Origin: Prinia subflava | Taxonomy: Eukaryota > Chordata > Aves > Passeriformes > Cisticolidae | Assembly: GCF_021018805.1 (NCBI RefSeq) | Contig: NC_086258.1 | Coordinates: 12,848,600-12,912,599, forward strand | DNA: 64,000 nt | Direction of reading: 5' to 3' | Shown: in pieces, positions 47,176-57,480 of the stretch | Position numbering within the stretch: the first letter of the stretch is position 1 | Layout: each line of letters starts with the position of its first letter | The notes under the pieces: model-generated | The model's database searches: none | Told to the model about the DNA's origin: nothing | What the model saw: the letters and a program-made list of their open reading frames with translations, nothing else | Position numbers and translations under genes: made by a program

Positions 47176-47794
47176 ACAGAGCTGCTGCGAGTTTGGAGCA
47201 AAGTGTTTCACGCCTGAGTGACTCTGCCAGCCCAGCCCGATGTGCGGGAGCAGGAAATGAGAATTCAGGGAATACTTATCCCAGGCAATCTCTGCCGGGG
47301 TGGCAGAAGGATATTTAATACCTTTTTTTATTAACTCTTATGAGAACCTCCAGCCTGGATGCTGCCTGCTCCGTGGATATTTCACTTTTCTGTGCTCCTG
47401 AGCTTCCTACCCTGGCTGTGCACCCTCAGCTTTTCTCCAGGCACGAGGCAGGGCTGGGATATTGGCAAATGCAACAAAGAAAACACATTTTCCAAACCCA
47501 AAGGGAGGACTTGATCCAAACCACGTGGAAGGAGAATCCCCCCATTCCTTGCTGCACACAGGGAGTGGGGCAGAGCTGTGGCCTGGCTGTGTCCACACTG
47601 GATTTGGAGCTTGAATCCACTCTTGTGGATTTTCCTTTCCATGCTCTGTCCAAGTCCCCCTTGGCTTTTGTACTGGACTCCATTGGTTTGCCTTTTTCTG
47701 TCCATGTCCACCTTGGCTTTTGTGTTTGACTCCACTGGTTTCTCTTTTCTTTCCAAGCTCTGTGCAGTTCACAGTGCTGAGAGCAGAACAGCTG
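47176..47794. other. unique noncoding DNA left of the pentamer array
   Basis: 47640-47760 contains two or three weakly similar words around CTTGGCTTTTGTNNTNGACTCC, a small local duplication. No gene seen. Confidence 0.4.
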
Positions 47795-48014
47795 ATCCCA
47801 TCCCATCCCATCCCATCCCATCCCATCCCATCCCATCCCATCCCATCCCATCCCATCCCATCCCATCCCATCCCATCCCATCCCATCCCATCCCATCCCA
47901 TCCCATCCCATCCCATCCCATCCCATCCCATCCCATCCCATCCCATCCCATCCCATCCCATCCCATCCCATCCCATCCCATCCCATCCCATCCCATCCCA
48001 TCCCATCCCATCCC
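47795..48014. repeat. pure (ATCCC)n array, 44 copies
   Basis: Forty-four uninterrupted ATCCC units (220 bases), the same motif and strand as the array at 25971-26265. Frames that extend beyond it on both strands are artefacts. The G-rich complement is again a strong G-quadruplex pattern. Confidence 0.99.
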
Positions 48015-49982
48015 ACCCTCTCTATCTCAGAAGGGTTTTTAACCCACAGAGTTTCATCTGCGCCCAAGATAGGGACAAAAAGCTCTGGAAAAAGGACACT
48101 GTGGGCCCTTTTTCCCTCCTTTCTTCACCCCACTTGGATCTATCGGATGTGTCAAGATCAGCATTCCCTCCACCAGACCCTTGCCAGCCTTGTGACCTCA
48201 TCCACTTCCCCGTTAAAAGATTAGAACACATTTTCAGATATTTAGGGCTATTTTTAGACAGACACAGTGGGGAGGAAAGGGGCAGGAGGAGTTTCTTCAT
48301 CACGGAACAATCTCTGTGTCTGGAGAAACCACTCAGCTTTAATGTCAGTGCACAGCACTGCCCTGGGTAAAGCTGGATTAGCTCCATCCGTCTGAGATGG
48401 CAGATTCCCTCTGGGAAGGGGCTGCAGTGACTGAAAATGCACAGGGGGGGTTTATCTGCACCAGAGGATGATGTGCTCTGTCAGGTTCCCTGAAAACAGG
48501 GACAAAAGCAGCGGGATCAGAGGTCAGACAGGGATCTGTGCCGTGGGCTGAGAGCTGCGCTCTGCCAGGGTGGGAAGCTCTCCCCTTGTCCGTGAGGAGG
48601 GGACAGCTGAGACACAGCCCCTCTGGAGACACAGCACCCAGGGAGAATGTGGCCCCCTGCCATCCCCTCCATCCTCTCCAGCAGCTCAAAACCTGGATTT
48701 CCATCAGCTTCCATCTGAGGAGTCAGCAGGGAAGGAGGGGAGGAAAGACAATTAAACCAACCCCCCCAAATCCCAGAATAACACAGGAAAGGCATCACCT
48801 TTTCTTCCCCCTGCAGAACAAAGCATGTGAATATTCAAGAGGCAGCTCCACAGAGCCCCTCCCAGCACTGCCCTTGGTGATCTGCCCACCTTGCCAAAGC
48901 CAGAGCTCGCTTCCAGCCGTGCCTGGCACTGTTCCACCCAGGAACAGCACACTGGGCTCTGGAACAGCTCTTGCATGTCACGCTCGTGGGCATTTGGCCC
49001 ATGGAGCGCTTTGTTACCCAATCCATAAATCCATGAAACCCAAGCCTGAGTCAAACCCGAGACATTGTGGAAACTGGGGAGGGCTTGAACGAGCTGCTGG
49101 AATAAAAACTGGAGCCCCTCCCCAGGCAGAGCTGTATTTTTAGGAAGTCGATTGAGAAATGTTTTCCTTGCTCCATTTCCATGTTTACTGGGATACAACA
49201 TTGTTACACTGGATTGCATCAGAAAACACGGGAACAGCTCCACAAATCGATCCGGCCACAAGGTCTCCCAGGAATTTGCTCCTTGTCTCCAAGGAGTTTA
49301 CTCAGCACAAACAAAGGCAAACAGAGACAAGTGCTTCTCCAATGAATAAATACTGGGATATAGACACGTTAGGGAATTTGGGATGGGTTTTGGGATGGCA
49401 TCATTCTCCTAAGACCTTGGATATGCCAATTATAAATTTAGAGGATATAATTATATCTGAGTGAAATTTGGATATTTTAAGGAAAGGTCCTGTAAGTGAA
49501 ATAATGATGGGACCATCCCCTCCCTGGGGCTTTCAGTGTCTCAGCCACCCCAGGAAAGGGACTGGACTCTACATTAGGATTTCCTAAGCCCAGAAATCCT
49601 TCTGAGGTCTGAACTCACTTCTCCAGCCAGCCAGGATTCCAGGGAATTGATTACCAACATAATGGGAAACATGGCAGCTTAAAAACTATTGGTTTGAACT
49701 TGGGATCTCTTCAATAACAGAAAGAATAAAAATGTCCAAGTGCTGCCTTTCAGACATCTGAGTGGCCTCTGCGTGTAATCAATTAGAAACCAACTCCATT
49801 CCACAGGAAAATGGCTCTGGCTTAGCCAAAAGATAATTTTTGTCAAATAGGTGAACTAATTTTTCCCAGGTCAAGCATATCCTGTGACTCCTTCCCTGCT
49901 CTCTCTGCTCCCTGCCTTGTCTTCCCAGTTAGTTTCAATTCATTAGGTCAAAACCTGTCTGAAAGTGGAATTTCCTCTCCAG
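48015..49982. other. unique noncoding DNA, nothing recognised
   Basis: Several frames of 100-200 codons overlap at 48400-49260 on both strands. None shows a known domain, and they do not have splice-like borders that I would trust. Confidence 0.35.
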
Positions 49983-50041
<59 letters not shown>

Positions 50042-50046
50042 AAAAA
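49983..50046. repeat. poly-A run (46 + 17)
   Basis: Forty-six A, one G, then seventeen A. No pseudogene body is recognisable upstream. Confidence 0.97.
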
Positions 50047-50521
50047 GGAAATTATTCTGACAGGGACAAAAATCCCAATAAAATGGCAGCAACAACCCTG
50101 ATATAAATTCATTTGCATGCAGGGATTGCCAAGTCCTGTTAAGTTTTTGTTTGTTTGAAAAATTAAAAAAACCCCATTTTATTTCGTTTTTTTTTCCTTC
50201 AAAAGACAGCAAAAAAAAATTACATTGTGAGGCTTCCAGGTGGGCAGGCAGGATGCTGTCAGTTCCATTTCCCCATTGATGAGTTGAATTTTTCTGGCAG
50301 GCTCCAGGAGCAAGTTTGATTTTGCAAAGAGATTATTTTGCATCAGAAATTTCTCCGGGTGGAAAATGGCCCAGCAGACCCATTCGGAGAGAGTGGTAAC
50401 ACTGAATTTCAGGGGGATTTGTTGCAAGGCAGTGCGTGCAGGAAAATCTGGGAATTAAAGGGCTTAACAACAGGAATTAATTGCCTAAACTAAGAGGGAG
50501 TGTGGATGTGTAAAGAATGTA

Positions 50522-50669
50522 AGAGGTTGTGGCTGCCCCATCCCTGGAAGTGTTCAAGGATGGGGCTTGGAGCAGCCGGGGACAGTGGAAGTGTCCCTGC
50601 CACGGCAGGGGCTGGAATGGGATGAGATTTAACCCAACCCAAACCATTCCATGATTCTTTTAATTCTGT
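50522..50669 (+). mobile_element. CR1 LINE 3' end
   Basis: Sense CR1: GAGGTTGTGGCTGCCCCATC, CCTGGAAGTGTTCAAGGATG, GGGCTTGGAGCAGCC, AGTGTCCCTGCCACGGCAGG and AACCCAAACCATTCCATGAT, ending with ATTCTTTTAATTCTGTG, a decayed form of the terminal ATTCTATG repeat. A clear 3'-end copy. Confidence 0.95.
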
Positions 50670-51796
50670 GAAATTTGCCTCTCTCTGTGAAGTCCAGCGG
50701 AATTAAAACCCCACCAAGAGAAGTGGTTCATTCAAAACCAGCTTGAAAAATGGGCTCAGAACCTCTGTTTGCCACAGGAGCTGAAACCCCTCCGCTCCTG
50801 AGCTCCTCAGCAGGGTTGTGCACATTTTGAGGCTGAGCCAAGAGAGTCAGGGATCAAACACAGCCAAAGCTGCAGTGGTTCAGTCCCAGCACCCAAAAAT
50901 CGGCCCTGTGTCCAAGCTGCTCCCAGAGCTTCCCCTGGGAATGATGTGTGAGCAGGCAGCAGCCTGGGCTCGCTGCCAGAGCCTGGCACACCGGGATAAT
51001 TCGGGAATAGAACACATGTCCAGAAGGAATTTGTTCCTCCTCCACCCTGTACGTGGCAGACGCTCTCCGAGACACCCAGATGAACTTTTTCACCTGAATT
51101 AGAACAAAGTGTTTTGCTCTTCTCTCTCGGGTTTCCTTCTCCTCCCTCTCCACCCCTTTCCCTGTCCTTATTTTAATCTAGAAACCAGCAATGGCTCTGC
51201 GGGCGTCCTGCCAGGGCACAGCTCGCGTTCACCTGGCAAGTGCTGGGCTCCTTCTCCTGGCTCCAATTAAAAACCAAGACAAAAAGGAGGAGCCAGGAGG
51301 TCCTTCTCGAGCCAAGGCACCCGCCCAGGGTGTCCAGACTTTATAGGAATTAAATTTATGGGAACTAAAGGCTCCCATCGCTCTCTTGCTCTTTCTTTTG
51401 CTCCGGAAGATGTTTTTGTCACCCTTGGTGCTGGGGTAAAATTGTTTTAAAAGGCTGACATGATGAATATTGCTAATATTATTTCCTTCTTGCTTAATAA
51501 ATAAAATGGAAATCGTTTAGAGAAGTGCATTTTAATGCAAAACCAACTTTTATTTCTGGCCTAACAACTAAGTGAGAAGTGTTGGGAGGGACTTCAGAAC
51601 ACAGGGCCTGTGGGGCTCTCAAACCCAGCAGCAGCAAGTCATCCATCAACGCATCCCTAATTGTCTTTCACATTTTAATTGAGCACTTTGCAGGTGTCAT
51701 TGAGGAACCTGGGAGCCGTTACTCACATCCTAAGGGCTTCTTCAAGTGTGACAGAGCCACCAGCAAGTCCTGGCAGCAGTGTTTGGGGCAATCCCC
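50670..51796. other. unique noncoding DNA, nothing recognised
   Basis: 51440-51560 is AT-rich. No gene seen. Confidence 0.4.
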
Positions 51797-52392
51797 TACC
51801 TGAGCCAGATGTGCAGCTCCGATTTGGATCCTTTACCTGAGCCAGATGTGCAGCCCTGCTCTGGATCCTTTACCTGAGCCAGATGTGCAGCTCTGCTTTG
51901 GATCCTTTACCTGAGCCAGATGTGCAGCTCTGCTTTGGATCCTTTACCTGAGCCAGATGTGCAGCTCTGCTTCGGATCCTTTACCTGAGCCAGATGTGCA
52001 GCTCTGCTTTGGATGCTTTACCTGAGCCAGATGTGCAGCCCTGCTCTGGATCCTTTACCTGAGCCAGATGTGCAGCCCTGCTTTGGATCCTTTACCTTTA
52101 CCTGAGCCAGATGTGCAGCCCTGCTTTGGATGCTTTACCTGAGCCAGATGTGCAGCTCTGCTTCGGATCCTTTACCTGAGCCAGATGTGCAGCTCTGATT
52201 TGGATCCTTTACCTCAGCCAGATGTGCAGCTCTGCTTTGGATCCTTTACCTGAGCCAGATGTGCAGCCCTGCTTTGGATCCTTTACCTGAGCCAGATGTG
52301 CAGCCCTGCTTTGGATCCTTTACCTGAGCCAGATGTGCAGCTCTGCTTTGGATCCTTTACCTGAGCCAGATGTGCAGCTCGGCATTGGATCC
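51797..52392. repeat. 37-bp minisatellite, 16 copies
   Basis: Unit GATCCTTTACCTGAGCCAGA plus TGTGCAGCTCTGCTTTG. Variants are CTC/CCC and CTTTG/CTCTG/CTTCG/ATTTG, GATGC for GATCC, and one six-base TTTACC insertion near 52095. On the minus strand nearly every unit carries CAGGTAAAG, a near-consensus 5' splice-site sequence. No open frame of note. Confidence 0.98.
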
Positions 52393-53024
52393 TGTCTTTG
52401 AACCCCCTCACCACGACGCTGTCCCCCACCCTGCCCCTCACACTGATTTCTGATTTCTTGCCCCAGTTCTCCCCACTCTGGAATTCTGCCGTAAGATTTG
52501 GGTGCTGGCATTTGTCAGCTCCCTCAAACCTCTTTTTTCTCCCCGTTTCAGTCCCCAAACCTCAATCCCAGCACATTTCAAGGGTGGAAGCTGGAAGACC
52601 AGAGCCCTGAACTCATCCCTGGCACGCTCCCTGCAATGGAACGTCCCTCTCTCAGGTTAGGTGAAGTCCTGAGCGCCCTCATTTCCATTTCAATAAAAAC
52701 AAGACGGGAATTCATCCCGCTGACTGACGTGGGAACGGCTCGAAGGACAGGACGAAGAAAGCAGCGCTTCTTCAACTCCAAACTCCTCTGGGCAGGGAAA
52801 GCTGCCAGGTTCTGCCAGCGCTGAGTGATTTGGATCACTGGGCAGGGATGGAACGGGGACAGCCCAAACCTTCTGAGTGCCACAGGCTCCTCCAGTCCGG
52901 CCTGAGGCACCTGCTCAGCTCCAACCGTGGGCAATCACATTAATTAATGATTAATGATGATAGGGCTCTTGGAGACAATTTTTTTAGCCAAGCATCACAC
53001 TCGCAAATGACTCAGAGGAGTCGG
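52393..53024. other. unique noncoding DNA, nothing recognised
   Basis: No gene or repeat recognised. Confidence 0.35.
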
Positions 53025-53225
53025 TAAACCCTGGGCGCCCGCCAGCAGTGACAATGCGAAGGAAGCAGGCGGGCTTGCGAGGATTGTTCTCGGCACTCCG
53101 GGGGAATTGGGGACACCCTTTGGAATGCAGCGACAGCCCCCGGCCGGACCAGCCCGCGGGGCATCAAAGCTGCCTTGAGCAATAATGGGCAAAGCCCGGG
53201 CCCGCTCGGATCGCCCGGCTCCGCT
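53025..53225. other. CpG-rich pocket
   Basis: About twenty CpGs in 200 bases with several GC-rich words (GCGCCCGCC, CCCCGGCCGG, GCCCGGGCCCG). No CCAAT box or X-box seen. It may be a small CpG island or GC-rich enhancer. Confidence 0.35.
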
Positions 53226-53512
53226 GGGATGCTGCAGAGCACAGAGGGAGGAGGGAGCTCAGTGTCCAGGGCCTGGGCTGAGAAAAGATCACCAGGAATC
53301 ACAATAAGGGTGAAATCAGAGCATTTCTGTCCTCCCGCTGTCACAGCTCTCTGTTTAACACTTGGGATCGTTCCCTTGCTCTGGAGGCAGTGAGGAGCAC
53401 TCAGAGCTCAAGGTTTTGCTACACAACACAGAACCACTCCCGACAATTTGAAAACATCCAGAGTACTGCCCACATCCTCCCGCTTCATTCCCTCCTGAAG
53501 AATGACCAGAAC

Positions 53513-53784
53513 ACCTTTTTTTTTTTAATTTTTTAAATTTTCTTTTTCCTTTATTCATTTTCTTTTTTCTTTTTTTTCTTTTTCATTTTTTCATTTTCTT
53601 TTTTTCTTTATTTTCTTTTTCCTTTTTTTATTTTCTTTTTTCTTTTTTCTTTTTCCTTTTTTCATTTTTTTTTATTTTCTTTTTCCTTTTTTTAAATTTT
53701 TTTTTTCTTTTTTTCTTTTTTTTTCTTTTTCCTTTTTTTGTAATTTCCTTTTTTTTTTTTTTCTTTTTTTCACCTTTTTTTTTA
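53513..53784. repeat. T/C-rich low-complexity tract, about 270 bp
   Basis: Runs of T interrupted by single or double C and occasional A, with essentially no G (one near 53741). Patterns such as TTTTTCTTTTTTC recur irregularly. On the other strand it is A/G-rich, so it is a near homopurine-homopyrimidine tract. Confidence 0.96.
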
Positions 53785-56700
53785 AGATTTCCATCTTAAC
53801 CCTCATCCAGATGTGGCTGTAGCCATCAAAGGACCGGGATAACCTGCTGGAAACAGTTTCCCCTCAAAGCAGGGGCGAGGGGAGGTTGGAAAATGCTGGG
53901 GGACAGGGAGTGACTCACTGCACGTCCAGACAACCAGATTGCACCCAAAAGGTGTCAGACATCACCTAATAGTGGAAATGAGGAAACCCAGATAAGATAA
54001 GTGCAAAGGGACTTGGTAACTCTGCAAGCTGCAATAGCCCAGAAGTCCAAAAATGAGATGAAACAAAGACCCCAAATTAAACAACACAAACTTGACAATG
54101 TCAAACAAAGCAGCAAAACAAGACAGAGCTCCCGGATGATGCCCTGGAATTCTGCCTCCCTCAGTTAATCTGCTCATGGAACCTTTCCCAGCCCCTTCCC
54201 CGCTGGCTGTCCCTTATCTGGGCAGCTCATTTTAAAGGAATGACAGAAAGGGTGAAATAAATGTTGGCTATTTCCAGTGTCCCCAAGCCCCAGCTGCCAG
54301 CCTGCAGGGACAGGTGGCACCACAGGGGACACGAGAGTTGAGGTCAGGAAGAAAATATGTCACTGCAGGATGCCAAACCCCAGCTCCTGCCCACTTGTGG
54401 CTGCAGAGGATCCCGGGGCACAATTTGCGAGGCTGAGGGTGTGAGCCCTGGTACATTGTCCAAACCCGGGTTATTTATAGCCGCCCTCCCTAAAATACTG
54501 CTTGGAAAAGTTAATTTTGGGTTCTGTCTGCAGGCCCAACAGCAGCACAGGGATTGCTGTGAGAGCAGCGGCCCCAGGGCTGCTGGATCCTGGGAAGAGA
54601 AATGTCCTTTACCACCCTGCAGCAGCACTTGAACACCCACACAAATGAAAAGAGACAAATAAAGAATAAATTAAAAAGGGATTTATTTCAATCCTAGGCT
54701 TTCCATGTGTTTAACAGCCCCAAATTCAGTCTTGTTTTTTCCCCATAATGCTCAAAATTCTGTATCTCCTCCCAACACCTGGAGCTGTGGATTCCAGCTC
54801 TGCATTCCCGTGTTCCTCCCTTGCAGGTGTTGAGCTTTGTAGGATCAAGAACCAGGCATGAACAATATTTAATTAATTTCCTCTCTTCTCATCATCTGTA
54901 ATTAATTCTGAGCAGTTGCTGGGCACAGCCTTGAGGAGTGTTTTGCTGGGGAATATGAAGATTTTTCAAAATTAAATATTAATGCCAGTGCCCACCAATG
55001 TTTCTACATAAAATAAATCTGAAATAATTCTAATAATTTCTCTTTTTATTTCTGAAATAAACCAGTGAGAGCATGGGGATGGAAGGGCAGGGAGATCCTG
55101 GGAAGCAGGGCTTGCCAGCTTCTTGGATTTTCCACTCCTTTTAGCACAGAAGCCCAAATCCTCAGCATTGTGCTCCTTGCCATTATTAAATCCAAGTTTT
55201 CCACCAGTGCAGAATTTAATACTGCATCGCTGGAAGCAGAATCATGGGGAAAATTGTGTTTTCTTTACCTTTCAGATACAATAAATAGATAAAAGAGTGA
55301 AAAAGGAAAGTTATTCAAAGAACTGAAGGCTCCAGCTCAACACAGCCAAGACAATGTACTGTGAGACAGATCTGGAAAAGAGATATCAGCACAAATGTCC
55401 ATCAGCCAAAGTTAATATTTGCACAAAAATGGTGACTCATTTAAACTGGGATTTCCTCTCCTGGCCACTTATGGAATATCAACTGTGTCTCCATTGAGTT
55501 TGATGCAACAACTTTCATTTGAGAGTGAAAAATGTTCAGCTCAGGTAAGGAAGATTTTATTTTTGGGCCTGGATTCTTCCTCTGTGTCCAGCTTGTGAAA
55601 TGTTCAGGGAGTGTTCTTGCCACCCCAAATTCCATCCCATGGTATTGCTCAGCTCTTTTTATGACACAGCCACTTCCTGATCCCAGTTATCCCCCAGGAA
55701 TGCAGCACGGAACCAACACACCAGTTCCACACTCAATTCTCCATTTAAAGTCCCCCATAAAAAGCAGAAAACACCTCAGGAAAAACAACGCTCCAGATTC
55801 CTTTCACTTTCTTAAAACACAATTTTAGTTCTAAGCTATTGAAGCTAAAGGGAGGCACTTCAGAGCAATTTCAGTTTGCTCCAGGCTGGATTTTGGGGTT
55901 TCTGAAGAGCTGCTCTGTGTCACAGAGGGGGAACATTAAGAAGCTTCACCTCACAGTGTCACAGGAGATACCTGGAGGTGTTCAAAACGTTCAGGAACAC
56001 AGGCAGACAAACCCAGGTGTAGTGTGAGAAATCCAACCACACCACCTATTTAATTTCCTTCTGGTGCCAAAATGCATAATTTCAATATCATTGAGTGTGT
56101 TTTATTCAGTGTATGAGGAGTTTCCCCTGCTCCTCCTGCAGCTTGCAGGATGCTCCTGAACAAAAAGGATTTTTATCCAACTGCATCCATAGAAGGGAAC
56201 GATAAATAAACAATTTACCCCAAAAGAAAATCCCTGCTGTCAGTCAGGAGTGTGTTTCATGTAAAACACAACAGCTCTGGGGATGTTCGCTGGCAGAAAC
56301 AAAAATAAGCTCAAAATCTGGCCTTGATAACTCAGCAGTAACCTCTGAAATTTAGAATCTGCACATAAATTAAAAGACAGAACCCCACTGGGAGGTGCTG
56401 AGGGAGAAGCAGTCTCTGTCTCAGTCTGACTGTGCATTTACCTGCTCGTTAATATTTTGGATTCTCCAGAGCAGGCACTATTTTCCAGAAGCACGGAGGA
56501 TTTTAGTGCTCAGCTTGCTGCTCTTGGCACTGGATAAACACTGGGTCACAGTTAAAAAAAGCACATTATGCATTTAATCATGTCGATATGGAAAGAGTAG
56601 GATTTATTAAAAGCACCTAGATAAGTTCCAGGCCTTACTCCCATTAGCTTCCAGTGGTGACTCACAAGCTGGTTTTATGAACTGTCTGGAAAAATCCCTT

Positions 56701-57207
56701 TGGGATCTGACTGCATCTTTAAGCACATTTTGTAAATGTGACCTGCTGTTCCTTCCCAGCCCTCAGAACAACGGGGTGATTCCTGTGGGGATTTTAGGAA
56801 TGACAGGAATATCCCAATAAACCCGGGATACCCTGCCTGTGGCATGCTCAGTACCCATCCAATTCTTCAATCTCGGAATTTCTGATTCTCTTTTTGTTGA
56901 CATTCTTGTAAAAACCCGCTGGGCTCTTACTGTTTCATTAGCTGTCTAGACTGTGCTGCAGGTAAATACGGAGGACTTTAAAATGGGAATTATTAAAAAA
57001 AAAGGCAAATAGCGGAAAATAGCCAAGCTGTTGCTTCTGCTCCCTGAGCCTCTACAGCGCTTGCTCAATTCATGTCGTTATTTAGGAGGATGTTTCTGTG
57101 ACTGCTCAGCCAGAAACTCCCTGAGGATTATTTGATGCGAGAGAAGGGTGTTTCGAAGGACTGGTTTAGGACGGAGTTACTCAGGATTATATTCTTTAAA
57201 ACCCACC
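53785..57207. other. unique noncoding DNA left of the promoter
   Basis: About 3.4 kb with no confirmed exon. A donor-like CAGGTAAGGA occurs near 55546 on the plus strand and an acceptor-like CTTTACCTTTCAG near 55264-55276, but frames around them contain stops. If the promoter at 57.2 kb fires leftward, this would be 5' exon/intron 1 territory. Confidence 0.35.
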
Positions 57208-57254
57208 CCGCTCGCAGCCCCGCTCCTCACGCGCTCCCGCCTCCCCGCCGCCAT
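57177..57254 (-). CDS. candidate first coding exon or short ORF at the promoter
   Basis: Starting at the strong-Kozak ATG in the YY1 element, the minus strand reads MAAGRRERVRSG and then on to a stop after 25 codons. A donor-like GTGAGG follows the eighth codon (57230), so a first exon coding MAAGRRER with the rest in intron is equally possible. No protein family can be named from so few residues. Support is positional (promoter, YY1, Kozak) rather than by similarity. It could also be untranslated. Confidence 0.25.
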   Translation of the reverse strand: MAAGRRERVRSGAASGVGFKEYNPE

Positions 57255-57257
57255 CTT
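57247..57257 (-). promoter_or_regulatory. YY1-type element over a start codon
   Basis: GCCGCCATCTT on the plus strand is AAGATGGCGGC on the minus strand, the form found near transcription or translation starts of many vertebrate housekeeping genes. The ATG inside has A at -3 and G at +4. Confidence 0.65.
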
Positions 57258-57282
57258 TTCTGCGGCACAGCGCCGGGCGCTG

Positions 57283-57311
57283 ATTGGCTGCTGCGCCTCG
57301 CACCGACCAAT
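57283..57311. promoter_or_regulatory. pair of divergent CCAAT boxes
   Basis: ATTGG at 57283-57287 (within GATTGGCTG) is a minus-strand CCAAT box. CCAAT at 57307-57311 (within ACCAATGGGA) is a plus-strand one. Both match the NF-Y context, and they lie 24 bases apart in opposite orientation. Confidence 0.65.
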
Positions 57312-57327
57312 GGGAGGCGAGCTCGGG

Positions 57328-57341
57328 GTTGCCAAGGCAAC
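57328..57341. promoter_or_regulatory. perfect RFX X-box
   Basis: GTTGCCAAGGCAAC: exact half-sites GTTGCC and GGCAAC with a two-base spacer, matching the RFX family consensus at every informative position. It lies about 75 bases from the minus-strand ATG of the YY1 element, a typical distance. Confidence 0.75.
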
Positions 57342-57375
57342 GGCGTGAGGGTGCGGCCCGCGGCCTGCGCTGCTA

Positions 57376-57480
57376 AAACGAATTAAATGTGAATTATAGC
57401 GCTTAAAACGAGTTATAGCTGAATTATAACCGAGTTATACCCGAATTAGAACAGCTAGAACTGAGTTATAACCAAATTGA
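57376..57480. repeat. degenerate GAATTATA/GAGTTATA tandem repeat
   Basis: About nine imperfect units of 10-13 bases related to GAGTTATAACC and GAATTATAGC, starting right at the edge of the CpG island. The units are too diverged for a clean period. Confidence 0.7.

Larger units (their letters stand above)
57208..57380. promoter_or_regulatory. CpG-island promoter with X-box, CCAAT boxes and YY1 element
   Basis: Twenty-four CpGs lie within about 165 bases, against a CpG-poor background. The island holds two CCAAT boxes in opposite orientation, a perfect RFX X-box and a YY1-type CCGCCATCTT. Read on the minus strand the order from upstream is X-box, CCAAT, CCAAT, then AAGATGGCGGC, which is the usual order and spacing for a TATA-less promoter with YY1 at or just after the start site. 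That favours leftward transcription. The opposed CCAAT boxes also allow a bidirectional promoter. RFX sites of this quality are known in promoters of ciliary genes. The gene itself is not identified. Confidence 0.7.

Noticed and set aside
47407..48370. Frames up to 216 codons around the second pentamer array
   Set aside because: Same pentamer artefact, extended by chance into flanking unique DNA.
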